The position numbers and the translations under genes are program-made. This document shows, one piece after another, positions 47,946 to 56,064 of a stretch of 64,000 nt of DNA (its first letter is position 1; each line of letters starts with the position of its first letter). Under the pieces are notes generated by a model. It was not told where the DNA came from and did not search any database. It was given only the letters and a program-made list of their open reading frames with translations. Origin of the DNA: an uncultured Myxococcales bacterium (GTDB taxonomy: Bacteria; Myxococcota; Myxococcia; Myxococcales; Myxococcaceae); assembly GCA_937980205.1 (NCBI GenBank), contig CALJKW010000030.1, positions 62,001-126,000 on the forward strand. Reading direction: 5' to 3'.

Positions 47946-48590
47946 TCACGGCTTCGGCGCCACGGGGCCGCTGCCGGGTCGTTCGAAAAATTCGAGGACC
48001 TTCTGAACCTGTGCCTTGCGAGTCGTCGCGGCCTCCGAGAGCGACGCGAGGTGCTTCGTGCGCTTCTCGATGTCGGCCTTCAGCGCCGCGATCTTCTCGT
48101 GCAGGCCTTTGATCTGGCCCTCCGCCTCGGTGATCGCCTTCGCGGTCACCTGCTCGTTGACGCGCACGTAGGTGTCGAGCGCGCGCTTCTGGTTGTTGGC
48201 GGCCGCGACGATCTTCTCGAGCTCGAAGCCGAACGCCTTGAGCGAGGCCTCGACGATCTGCCGCTTCACGTCTTGCGGCGTCGACTCGGGCAGCCCCTTG
48301 AGCAGCTCCTCGGCCTTCTTCACGCGGTCGAGCTCGGCGACGTCCATGCCGGCGTCTTTGAAGATGGCGTCGAAGTCGGTCGGCGCGCCGGTCGCGGTCG
48401 CCATCTTCTGCGTGTTCAGGTTCGGAGGCGGCGGCTCGGGTGGCCGCTGCGCCTCAGGCTTCGCGCCGGACTGCGCGGCGAGCTCGGCGACGAGATCTGC
48501 CGGCGACTTCGCCTCGTCCGACGGTTTCTCTTCGCTTTCGAAGAAGAGCCCCTTCAGCTTCGAGCCGAACCCCTTCTCGTTCTCGGACAT
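47946..48590 (-). CDS. Coiled-coil protein of unknown function, first gene of ABC operon
   Basis: A 214-residue soluble protein without signal peptide. N-terminal charged segment (MSENEKGFGSKLKGLFFES), a Pro-rich stretch (about 47-60), then long helices (about 75-200: TDFDAIFKDAGMDVAELDRVKKAEELL; EGQIKGLHEKIAALKADIEKRTKHL). Ends in a Pro/Gly tail. Probably a cytoplasmic helical bundle. 31 bases before the binding-protein gene. No family recognised. Confidence 0.72.
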   Translation of the reverse strand: MSENEKGFGSKLKGLFFESEEKPSDEAKSPADLVAELAAQSGAKPEAQRPPEPPPPNLNTQKMATATGAPTDFDAIFKDAGMDVAELDRVKKAEELLKGLPESTPQDVKRQIVEASLKAFGFELEKIVAAANNQKRALDTYVRVNEQVTAKAITEAEGQIKGLHEKIAALKADIEKRTKHLASLSEAATTRKAQVQKVLEFFERPGSGPVAPKP

Positions 48591-48706
48591 GTCGGGCCGC
48601 GTATAGCAGGGCCGGCCGATTCGTTCGCGACCAAACCGATGCGGCGCGTCTTGGGTCAGGACTTCTCTCTTTCTCGTTACGGCCTTGTCTGGTAGCCATT
48701 TCCCTC

Positions 48707-49813
48707 ATGGCGAAATTCGAGGTGTTCATCCCCGCTGCAGAAGCGGGTGGCTTCGACATGACGCTCAAGGTCGACGCCGCAAACTGGATGGCCGCACTCA
48801 AGGCCGGCTTGCAGAAGCTCGGCGAACAGGGCTCGACGATTCAGAACGTGCTCGTCGACATCCAGGACGACAACACCATCCACGTCACCGAGCCGAAGGA
48901 CAACCGCGTCTTCCGCATCAAGGAGCTGACGGAAGAAGAGGCGGCGAAGGCGCCCATCAAGCGGCCCTCGCAGATCCGCCAGGTGCAGCAGCCGAAGACC
49001 GAGCCCGCGATGCCGGCGTACAAGCCTCCGGCGGGCGATGCTCGCGAGGCGAAGACGCAGCCGAGCGTCGCCGAGCGCGACCGGGCGACGCAGCCGATGC
49101 CGTCGGGCAAGAGCCCGCTCGACGCCATCACCGAGCCCGCGCGCAAGCCGGGCGGGCCGTCGCGGCCGCCGACGAAGCCGGGGAACAAGAGCTCTCCGCG
49201 CATCGACGTGAACCAGCTGCAGATCGACGAGCTGCAGAAGCCGGTGAACCCCGTGAAGGGGCAGATCGGCCGCCCCAAGTCGAGCGCCGGCATTCAGGCG
49301 GTGCCTCGCGTCAGCATCGAGGACGTGCTCGCCGAGGTGTTCGAGCGCGTGCAGGAGATTCACGGCAAGGCGACCGCCGACGAGGCGCTCGCGTTCGTGC
49401 TCGATCTCGCGCTGGCGAAGGTCCCCGCAGAGTCGGGCTCGGTGTTCGTCGCCGACTACGCGACCGGAGATCTCTCGTTCGCGGTCGCGCGCGGCCCGAA
49501 GGCGAAGGAGCTCTTGTCCGCGAAGATCGTCGTCCCCGCGGGCAGCGGCATCGCCGGCTTCTGCACGATGGAAGGCGTCTCACTCGCGATCAGCGACGTC
49601 GACAAGGACCCGCGGCACTACCGCGCCGTCGTCGACAAGGTCGACTACGACATCACGTCGCTGGCCTGCGCTCCGATGATGACGCACGGCCGCAGCTTCG
49701 GGTGCGTGCAGCTCATCAACAAGAAGGGCTCGCACACGTTCGCGGATCACGAGATCGGCATCCTCTCGTATCTCGCTCACCAGGCCGCGCTCTACCTGAA
49801 CAACCGTGCGTAG
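48707..49813 (+). CDS. GAF-domain protein with N-terminal unknown module
   Basis: A 368-residue protein starting ATG 48707 (MAKFEVFIPAAEAGGFDMTLKVDAANWMAALKAG). Residues 1-75 form a compact module of unknown type. A Pro/Lys/Arg-rich linker (about 80-195) leads to a GAF domain (about 205-368: EDVLAEVFERVQEIHGKATADEALAFVLDLALAKV; VPAGSGIAGFC; SLACAPMMTHGRSFGCVQLINK). GAF domains bind small ligands or sense redox. No enzymatic output domain; likely signals through neighbours. Overlaps the SecD-like gene by 8 bases. Confidence 0.86.
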   Translation: MAKFEVFIPAAEAGGFDMTLKVDAANWMAALKAGLQKLGEQGSTIQNVLVDIQDDNTIHVTEPKDNRVFRIKELTEEEAAKAPIKRPSQIRQVQQPKTEPAMPAYKPPAGDAREAKTQPSVAERDRATQPMPSGKSPLDAITEPARKPGGPSRPPTKPGNKSSPRIDVNQLQIDELQKPVNPVKGQIGRPKSSAGIQAVPRVSIEDVLAEVFERVQEIHGKATADEALAFVLDLALAKVPAESGSVFVADYATGDLSFAVARGPKAKELLSAKIVVPAGSGIAGFCTMEGVSLAISDVDKDPRHYRAVVDKVDYDITSLACAPMMTHGRSFGCVQLINKKGSHTFADHEIGILSYLAHQAALYLNNRA

Positions 49814-50591
49814 GTTTCTCTCGCTGTGCCTGGTCGGCCTCGCGTGCGCGAAGCCGGAGGGCGGCGTGAAGCTGACGTACGAGAAGGCGTCGCTCGGCGC
49901 GGTGCAGAAGCGCCTCGACGTGCTCGGCGTGAAGGGCGCCTGGGCCCAGAGCGACGGCGCGCGGGTGAGCGTGTTCCTGCCGGGCGGTCGCCGGCACGAA
50001 GACGTGCGCCGGAACCTGAGCATGCCGGGGCGTCTCGAGCTGGCCTTCGTCGTCGAGGGCGAGGTGAAGGCGACGGAGCTTGGGGACGTGGCGCTCAAGA
50101 GGGACTCGCCGCACGGAGGCACGTTCCTGGCGGGCCGGACGCGCGAGGCCGTCGAGGCGGCGCTCGGGCACGCGGTGATGCCGAAGGGGCGCCTGCTCGT
50201 GTCGGAGGACGACACCGAGGGCTACCGGACGTGGGTGGTCGAGGCTCCGCCTGCGGTGACGGGGGACCACCTGGTCGAGGCGAAGGCGCTCAACGACGAG
50301 AACCTCGGCAGCATCGCCGTCGCCATCGCGTTCGACGACACGGGGAAGGCGCAGTTCGCGGACGCCACCGCGCGCGGCGTCGACCGCCGGCTCGCGATCA
50401 TCGTCGACGGGAACGTGCTGTCTGCTCCGGTGGTGCGCGAGCGGATTCGCGGAGGACGCGCGAACATCACGCTCGGACGCGGCGCGACGCCCGACGACGC
50501 GAAGGTGCTCGCCGCTGCGCTCGAGGGTGGGGCCTTCCCCGAGGCGGCGGTGCTGGTGGGCGAAGAGGCATACGCGCCGCGTGAGCGGTGA
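49806..50591 (+). CDS. SecD P1-like putative lipoprotein
   Basis: A 261-residue protein. GTG 49806 gives MRRFLSLCLVGLACAKPEG (lipobox VGLAC). The C-half contains IAVAIAFDDTGKAQFADATARGVDRRLAIIVDGNVLSAPVVRERIRGGRANITLG, closely like the periplasmic P1 head domain of SecD (FD..G...F...T..NVGRRLAIVLDG.V.SAP). The N-half (LTYEKASLGAVQKRLDVLGV) matches the P1 base. No membrane helices of SecD follow, so it is a soluble or lipid-anchored P1-like domain, not a translocase subunit. Function unknown; co-transcribed with GAF and receiver genes. Confidence 0.8.
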   Translation: MRRFLSLCLVGLACAKPEGGVKLTYEKASLGAVQKRLDVLGVKGAWAQSDGARVSVFLPGGRRHEDVRRNLSMPGRLELAFVVEGEVKATELGDVALKRDSPHGGTFLAGRTREAVEAALGHAVMPKGRLLVSEDDTEGYRTWVVEAPPAVTGDHLVEAKALNDENLGSIAVAIAFDDTGKAQFADATARGVDRRLAIIVDGNVLSAPVVRERIRGGRANITLGRGATPDDAKVLAAALEGGAFPEAAVLVGEEAYAPRER

Positions 50592-50920
50592 TGCGCATCC
50601 TCATGGTGGAGAATCACGCGACGTTTGCCTCGACCGTGGCATCGCAGTTCCTCGCGGCTCACGAGGTCACCATCGTGCCTTCGCTTGCGACGGCGCGCGC
50701 CGCACTCGCGAAGGGATTCGACGCCGTGCTCGTCGACTACGACCTCGATGACGGGAAGGGCGAGGTCCTCGTTCGAGAGCTCGTCGCCGCCTCGTTCAGC
50801 GGTCGCATCGTGGCGATCTCCTCGCACGACGAGGGAAACGCCGCGCTGAAGGTCGCAGGCGCGCACGCGTGCTGTCCGAAGCTCCGATTTGCCGACATTG
50901 AACGAGCTCTCGGCGTTTGA
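50591..50920 (+). CDS. Truncated receiver-like protein
   Basis: A 109-residue CheY-like domain missing one or two terminal elements. The acidic pair is E7-N8 instead of two Asp, phosphoacceptor candidate D49 in VLVDYDLDDG, and K97 in CCPK. An S-S (AISSHD) sits at the Thr/Ser position. The altered acidic pair suggests weak or no phosphorylation. ATG 50591 shares one base with the upstream TGA. Last gene of the GAF operon. Confidence 0.75.
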   Translation: MRILMVENHATFASTVASQFLAAHEVTIVPSLATARAALAKGFDAVLVDYDLDDGKGEVLVRELVAASFSGRIVAISSHDEGNAALKVAGAHACCPKLRFADIERALGV

Positions 50921-50959
50921 CAGTTCCTGGTCTCGATCACTATTTTGTTCAGCCCCCCA

Positions 50960-51262
50960 ATGAAAACCCGCCTCGCCGGCCTGCTGACCGGGATGATCGT
51001 CGCGATTGCCGCGATGGATCAGTCCATGTCTCCAGAGCCCAGCGAGACCGAGACGGCGAAGGTGGCCGACTCGTTGAAGGTCGAGTTCGACGACGACTCG
51101 GATGATGACTCGGCTGACGACTGGGTGGCGCAGGAAGCCGTCGTCACTGCCGGCGTGAACGTCGTGGTGGCACATCAGGCAGAGGAATCGTTCTTCGCGC
51201 GGGATCACTCCGCCGACGTCCGGTTCCCTCCGTGGCGAGTGGGATCAGCAGTCCGTTCCTGA
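50960..51262 (+). CDS. Possible small exported acidic protein
   Basis: A 100-residue frame (MKTRLAGLLTGMIVAIAAMDQSMS) with a plausible signal segment followed by a very acidic stretch (EFDDDSDDDSADDW). No ribosome-binding site is obvious, and codon usage looks less regular than in neighbours. Could be a real small protein or noise; included because it fills the gap before the carbonic anhydrase gene. Confidence 0.4.
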   Translation: MKTRLAGLLTGMIVAIAAMDQSMSPEPSETETAKVADSLKVEFDDDSDDDSADDWVAQEAVVTAGVNVVVAHQAEESFFARDHSADVRFPPWRVGSAVRS

Positions 51263-51273
51263 TCCTTTTTTGC

Positions 51274-51293
51274 GCGCAGCGCTCCCGCTGCGC
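51274..51293. other. 8-base stem hairpin upstream of carbonic anhydrase
   Basis: GCGCAGCG-CTCC-CGCTGCGC (perfect 8-base stem, 4-base loop) lies 45 bases before the ATG. A run of T precedes rather than follows it on the plus strand, so it is not a standard terminator for either side. It may be a leader structure. Confidence 0.5.
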
Positions 51294-51337
51294 GTCATCC
51301 CGCCAACGTTACAACCACCTCAGAGGTTTGCTGCCCC

Positions 51338-52009
51338 ATGCAGAAGCTCATCGATGGAATTCACAAGTTTCAGACCGACGTCGTCGCACCCAAGCGCGAG
51401 TTCTTCGGCAAGATGGCCAAAGGCCAGAGCCCCGAGACGCTGTTCATCACGTGCTCGGACTCCCGCATCAACCCCAACCTGATCACCCAGACCGAGCCCG
51501 GAGAGCTCTTCATCATCCGCAACGCCGGCAACATCGTGCCGACGGACGGCGCGCCGGTCGGCGGTGAGACCGCCACCATCGAGTATGCCGTCGCGGCGCT
51601 GAAGGTCCGCGAGATCATCGTCTGCGGCCACACGCACTGCGGCGCCGTCGACGGCCTGATGAACCCGTCGAAGCTCGAGGGGCTGCCGAAGGTCTCGCAG
51701 TGGCTCAACCACGCCGAGACGACCCGGCGCGTGATGCTGCAGAACTACAAGCACCTCACCGGCCCCGCGCTGCTCAACGCCGCGGTGCAGGAGAACGTGC
51801 TCACGCAGATCGAGCACCTGCGGACGCAGCCGTCCGTGGCCGCCGGGCTGTCGGCCGGCACGCTGCGGCTGCACGCGTGGGTCTACAAGATCGAGACGGG
51901 TGACGTGTTCTCCTACGACCCGCGCGAGCGGCAGTTCCTGCCTCTCACCGCGGTGCGGACGCCCGTGCCGACCGCGGACGGCGAACCGAAGCAGCTGCGC
52001 GCGATCTGA
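51338..52009 (+). CDS. can: Beta-class carbonic anhydrase
   Basis: A 223-residue zinc enzyme interconverting CO2 and bicarbonate. Ligands C39 (in ITCSDSR), H97 and C100 (GHTHCGA), with the D41-R43 dyad. Length and C-terminus (LHAWVYKIETGDVFSYD) are typical. It is followed after 3 bases by a SulP-type transporter. Such pairs are often bicarbonate import plus hydration systems. Confidence 0.95.
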   Translation: MQKLIDGIHKFQTDVVAPKREFFGKMAKGQSPETLFITCSDSRINPNLITQTEPGELFIIRNAGNIVPTDGAPVGGETATIEYAVAALKVREIIVCGHTHCGAVDGLMNPSKLEGLPKVSQWLNHAETTRRVMLQNYKHLTGPALLNAAVQENVLTQIEHLRTQPSVAAGLSAGTLRLHAWVYKIETGDVFSYDPRERQFLPLTAVRTPVPTADGEPKQLRAI

Positions 52010-52012
52010 CCC

Positions 52013-53593
52013 ATGAAGATTCCCTCCACTGTGGGCGCTGACGCGCTCTCGTCGATCGTCGTCTTTCTCGTCGCGCTGCCGCTCTGTATGGGTATCGCCA
52101 TCGCCTCGGGCGCACCGCCCGCGGCGGGCCTCATCACCGGCATCGTCGGCGGATTGATCGTCGGAGCGATCCAGGGCTCGGCCCTGCAGGTCAGCGGCCC
52201 CGCAGCGGGGCTGGCAGTCATCGTGTTCGACCTCATCCAGCGCCACGGGCTCAACGGCCTGTCGGTGCTGATCGTGGCCGCCGGCGGTCTGCAGATGATC
52301 GCCGGCGTCGCGAGGGGCGGCCGGTGGTTCCGCGCCGTACCGCCCTCGGTGATCAACGGCATGCTCGGCGGCATCGGCGTGCTGATCTTCGCGAGCCAGA
52401 TTCACGTCATGGTCGACGACAAGCCGCGCTCGAGCGGCTTGCTGAACCTCATCTCGATCCCCGAGGCGATCTGGAAGGGCATCAGGCCGCAGGAGGATCT
52501 GCCGCACGAGGAAGCCGCCCTGATCGGCGTGCTCACCATCATCGTGCTGGTGCTGTGGAACAAGGCGCCGAAGAAGCTGAAGGTGGTGCCGGCGCCGCTC
52601 GTCGGCGTCATCGTCGGCACGCTCGTCGCGAACGTCGCCGGGTTCCCGATCGCTCACGTCAACGTCCCGGACTCGCTGCTCGCGGTGCTGAAGACGCCGT
52701 CGCTCGAGGACTTCAAGCTGCTGCTGCAGCCGGCGGCGTGGGGCTCGGTCGCGGTGCTCGCCATCGTCGCCAGCGCCGAGACGCTGCTGTCGGCGGCGGC
52801 CGTCGACAAGATGCACTCGGGAGCGCGCACGAACTTCAACCGGGAGCTGTTCGGCCAGGGCGTCGGCAACTCGCTCGCCGGCTTCTTCGGCGGGCTGCCG
52901 ATGACCGGCGTCATCGTCCGCTCGACGGCGAACGTGCAGGCCGGCGCGAAGACGCGGCTCTCCAGCGTGCTGCACGGCGCGTGGCTGCTGCTGCTCGTCG
53001 CCGCGCTGCCGCAGGTGCTGCGCCTCGTGCCGGTCTCGAGCCTCGCCGCGGTGCTCGTCTTCACCGGCTACAAGCTCGTGAACCCGGCGGTCATCAAGCA
53101 GCTGCGCAAGTACGGCAAGAGCGAGGTGCTCATCTACCTCGTCACGGTGTTCGCGATCGTCGCTACCGACCTGCTGAAGGGCGTGCTCATCGGCCTCGGC
53201 ATCGCGGTCGGCAAGATGCTGCTGCGCATGTCGCAGCTGGAGATCACGGTCGAGGACGACGCGAAGGCCAAGAAGACCGTGCTGCACCTGAAGGGGTCGG
53301 CCACGTTCCTGCGCCTGCCCGACATCGCCGAGGCGCTCGAGAGCGTCCCCGCCGATCGCGAGCTGCACGTGCGGCTCGATGATCTCGATCACCTCGATCA
53401 CGCCACGCTCGAGCTCCTCAAGACCTGGGAGGAGCAGTGCAAGAGCAAGGGCGGCGACCTCATCGTCGACTGGAGCGCCGTCGAGCAGACCTACCACCTC
53501 GGCCGGCGCGGAGCCGCCGAGGCCGCCGAGGCCGCTGCGGCCAAGGGGCCGACGCCGGTGCCCGAGCCCGAGCTCACGAGCAAGGCGAGCTAG
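52013..53593 (+). CDS. SulP-family anion transporter with STAS domain
   Basis: A 526-residue transporter with about ten to twelve membrane helices (SIVVFLVALPLCMGIAIASGAPPAAGLITGIVGG) and motifs PSVINGMLGG and GGLPMTGVIVRSTANVQAGAKTR. A short C-terminal STAS-like domain runs about 425-490 (LHLKGSATFLRLPDIAEALE; DHLDHATLELLKTWEE). Coupled to carbonic anhydrase, it more likely carries bicarbonate than sulphate. Ala/Pro-rich tail. Its 3' flank is a repeat array. Confidence 0.92.
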   Translation: MKIPSTVGADALSSIVVFLVALPLCMGIAIASGAPPAAGLITGIVGGLIVGAIQGSALQVSGPAAGLAVIVFDLIQRHGLNGLSVLIVAAGGLQMIAGVARGGRWFRAVPPSVINGMLGGIGVLIFASQIHVMVDDKPRSSGLLNLISIPEAIWKGIRPQEDLPHEEAALIGVLTIIVLVLWNKAPKKLKVVPAPLVGVIVGTLVANVAGFPIAHVNVPDSLLAVLKTPSLEDFKLLLQPAAWGSVAVLAIVASAETLLSAAAVDKMHSGARTNFNRELFGQGVGNSLAGFFGGLPMTGVIVRSTANVQAGAKTRLSSVLHGAWLLLLVAALPQVLRLVPVSSLAAVLVFTGYKLVNPAVIKQLRKYGKSEVLIYLVTVFAIVATDLLKGVLIGLGIAVGKMLLRMSQLEITVEDDAKAKKTVLHLKGSATFLRLPDIAEALESVPADRELHVRLDDLDHLDHATLELLKTWEEQCKSKGGDLIVDWSAVEQTYHLGRRGAAEAAEAAAAKGPTPVPEPELTSKAS

Positions 53594-53599
53594 GGAGTC

Positions 53600-53926
53600 G
53601 GAGCTCGCTCCGCTCAGGCTGAGAGGAACCAAGAAACCGGGCTCCCTGAGCGGAGCCGCGGACGCAGCGCGTCCAGCGGCGAAGTCGAAGGGTCCAGGCG
53701 ATCTGGGCAGAGCCTTCTCGAAGGCAACACTTGCTGCGCCCGAGCCCGTTCGACTCGCCGAGGTCCGCTTCGCGGCCTCGGCGGCTCAGGGCGCACGCCT
53801 TCGTGATTTCCTGTCAGCTTCGGATCTGAGAGGCCGAAGGCCGCAGTCGAAGCGGCCCGCGCGTCGGCTTCGGGGGCCCGTTCGACTCCGCAGCCCGTCG
53901 GGCTGCTGCGCTCAGGGCGAGCGGAG
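53600..53926. repeat. Array of family B REP-like hairpins, alternating orientation
   Basis: The gap between the SulP stop (53593) and the aroA stop (53912) is filled by at least five copies of a TTCGACT-[stem]-GCTCAG unit. Orientations: partial + 53605-53626, - 53644-53692 (stem GGACGC/GCGTCC), + 53745-53797 (CGCCGAGG/CCTCGGCG), - 53825-53855 (GGCC/GGCC) and + 53877-53925 (CAGCCC/GGGCTG). A small extra hairpin GCCTTC-TC-GAAGGC lies at 53712-53725. The last copy contains the aroA stop codon. No credible gene lies here. Confidence 0.85.
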
Positions 53927-55078
53927 ATGACTCGGACTGTTGCAGCGAGCTCCAGCCCGCGCCGCCTGCTCGAAGAAGCCGGGGAAGCTCTTGTCGACGC
54001 CGTCGGTGCGGTGCAGCTCTGCGCGGCAGCTCCACAGGCACGCGAGGCTCACGGCGGCCAGCGTGAGGCGATGATCGTTGCGGCAGTCGAGCGAGAACGG
54101 CTCGGGTCGCGCGGGCCGCAGCCGCAGCGTCTCTCCGTCGAGCTCGCCGTGGCCGCGCGCGAGGTCGAGGATCGCCGCGAGGCGGTCGCTCTCCTTGTGA
54201 CGGAGGATGGAGACGTTTCGCAGCACCGCAGTCGCGCCGGTGCCGAGCGCCAGCGCTGCGAGCGTGGGAGCGAGGTCCGGCGCGAGCGCCACGTCGGCGT
54301 CGAGGTCGCGCTTCGCGGCGCGAACGCGCAGCAGGCCGCCCCGATCCTCGACGTCCAGAAACTGGAGCAGCGTGCGGTCGGGGTGCTCACCGGCGCCGCG
54401 CGCGTCGACCTCGCTGCTGCTCGCGAGCGAGATGAGCAGCAGGTACCCGAGCGACGACCAGTCCGGCGGAACAGGCGGCAGCGCCGCTGGCCGCACGTGA
54501 CCGACCACGCTGATGCGCGTCACCGTCTCGTCGAGGTGGAAGCCCGCGTCGCGCGCCCAGCGCGTGGTGAGGTCGAGGTAGCCGCGGCTCGCGACGGTGC
54601 CGGTCAAGGCGAGGTGCACCGGGCGCCCGTGCTCGAGGTGCGCGCGACAGGCGGCGAGCAGCAGCGCGCTCGCGTACTGGCTGCTGGTCGTGCAGTCGAC
54701 CTCGAGGTGGTCCGGCGGCGGCCTGCCTTCGACGACGAGCGGCCAGCCTGCCTGCTGAAGGCCGAGCGCGCGAAACAGCGGCGCGTGCGGTCGCTCGGCG
54801 AGGCGCGCGGTGCCGGTGAACGCGGACCGGCCGGGCGTCGTCGCCGCGAGCGCCAGCAGAATGCGGAACGGCGCGGCGCCGTCGCCGCAGTCGATGAGCT
54901 CTCCGCTGCCGAGCTTCCGAAGCCCCTCCGCGATGCGGCGCACGTCGGTCGGCCACGCGGTGAGCTGCGGCTGGGGCAGCTTCAGCATCCACGCGAGCAC
55001 GAAAGCCCGGTGCGCGTCGGACTTCGACGGTGGCGCCTCGAGGCGCGCGGGCTTCAGCTGCGTGGCGTCGACGATCAC
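53912..55078 (-). CDS. aroA: 3-phosphoshikimate 1-carboxyvinyltransferase (EPSP synthase)
   Basis: A 388-residue enzyme joining PEP to shikimate-3-phosphate, sixth step of the shikimate pathway. Active-site motifs: PPSKSDAHRAF (about residues 14-24), SSQYASALLLA, LRHKESDRLAAI and CRNDHRLTLAAV. Shorter than the E. coli enzyme (427) and rather divergent (GDGAAPFR where GNSGTTMR is usual), so it may have altered inhibitor sensitivity; this is inference. GTG 55078 overlaps the aroB stop. Its stop codon TGA lies inside a family B repeat. Confidence 0.9.
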   Translation of the reverse strand: MIVDATQLKPARLEAPPSKSDAHRAFVLAWMLKLPQPQLTAWPTDVRRIAEGLRKLGSGELIDCGDGAAPFRILLALAATTPGRSAFTGTARLAERPHAPLFRALGLQQAGWPLVVEGRPPPDHLEVDCTTSSQYASALLLAACRAHLEHGRPVHLALTGTVASRGYLDLTTRWARDAGFHLDETVTRISVVGHVRPAALPPVPPDWSSLGYLLLISLASSSEVDARGAGEHPDRTLLQFLDVEDRGGLLRVRAAKRDLDADVALAPDLAPTLAALALGTGATAVLRNVSILRHKESDRLAAILDLARGHGELDGETLRLRPARPEPFSLDCRNDHRLTLAAVSLACLWSCRAELHRTDGVDKSFPGFFEQAARAGARCNSPSHLRSP

Positions 55079-56064
55079 CGCCACTCCACCCAGCGGACGG
55101 TGGCGCGACCCTCGCGCTCGAGCAGCACCATGTTCGCGCCGCGCTCCGAGGCGCCCTTCTTGTCGCCGGCGATCGCCTGGTGCACCTCGCGGCGGCGGCG
55201 CAGCAGCTGCTCCAGTCGTGCGCGGCCCGGGGCTCCGACACGGTCGAGCGTGACCTCGAGCTTCTCGGCGAGCGCGCGCGGCGTGACGCCGAGCTCGGCG
55301 CCGAGCTCGAGCGCGCGGCGCATGCCGAGGCCGACGGCGTCTCCGTGGGCGAGGCGGAAGTTCGTCACCGCTTCGAAGGCGTGGCCGAACGTGTGGCCGA
55401 AGTTCAGCACGCGCCGCGGGCCGAGCGCGTCGTAGGGATCTCCGGCGCAGACCCGGGCCTTCAGCGCCCGGGCGCGCTTCACGAGATCTTCGGGCACGCC
55501 GTCGCTCCACCGCGCGAGGCCGCGCGCGTCGAGCGTGACGTCCATCTTCAGCGCCTCGATCTCGCCCTGGCGGCGCTGCGCGGGGCTCAGGGTCTGCCAG
55601 AGCTCGGGGCAGAGCCAGCCGGCCTCGGGGTAGTGGAAGACGCCCCACGCGTTCTTCACCCAGCCGCCGCCGGAGCGCGCGTGGACGGCGCCTTTGCCTC
55701 CGACGCTCGAGTCGACGGCCGCGAGCAGCGTGGTGGGCACGTGGATGAGCGGCACGCCGCGGCGAATGAGGTGGGCGAGGACGGTGCCGAGATCGCCGAG
55801 GGTGCCGCCGCCGATGACGAGCACGCCGCTGCACGCGCGCGGAGCGTCGTTGGAGAGCGCGGTCAGCCGTGCGGTCGACTTCGTCCGCTCGCCGGCCTTC
55901 AGCGCGACGATCTTCTGCTTCGGCAGCGCGCGGCGCACGTGCGGGTGCAGCGCGAGCACGCGCGCGTCTGCGAGCACGAGCACGTTGCGGTCGAGGTCGC
56001 GGGCGCAGCGCTCGAACGGGCCCCAGACGTCTTCGCACGGGCGATGGGCTCCGGGCGGGTTCAT
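55075..56064 (-). CDS. aroB: 3-dehydroquinate synthase
   Basis: A 329-residue NAD- and metal-dependent enzyme converting DAHP to 3-dehydroquinate. Motifs: GGGTLGDLGTVLAHLIRRG, VPTTLLAAVDSSVGGKGA (Lys and Asp of the active site), EALKMDVTLD, and metal-binding NFGHTFGHAFE. Starts ATG 56064 overlapping aroC (ATGA). The C-terminus RATVRWVEWR overlaps the aroA start. Confidence 0.93.
   Translation of the reverse strand: MNPPGAHRPCEDVWGPFERCARDLDRNVLVLADARVLALHPHVRRALPKQKIVALKAGERTKSTARLTALSNDAPRACSGVLVIGGGTLGDLGTVLAHLIRRGVPLIHVPTTLLAAVDSSVGGKGAVHARSGGGWVKNAWGVFHYPEAGWLCPELWQTLSPAQRRQGEIEALKMDVTLDARGLARWSDGVPEDLVKRARALKARVCAGDPYDALGPRRVLNFGHTFGHAFEAVTNFRLAHGDAVGLGMRRALELGAELGVTPRALAEKLEVTLDRVGAPGRARLEQLLRRRREVHQAIAGDKKGASERGANMVLLEREGRATVRWVEWR

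Noticed and set aside
51264..51293. T-run next to a GC hairpin as rho-independent terminator
   Set aside because: The T-run lies 5' of the hairpin on the plus strand; on the minus strand it reads as A residues, so polarity is wrong both ways.
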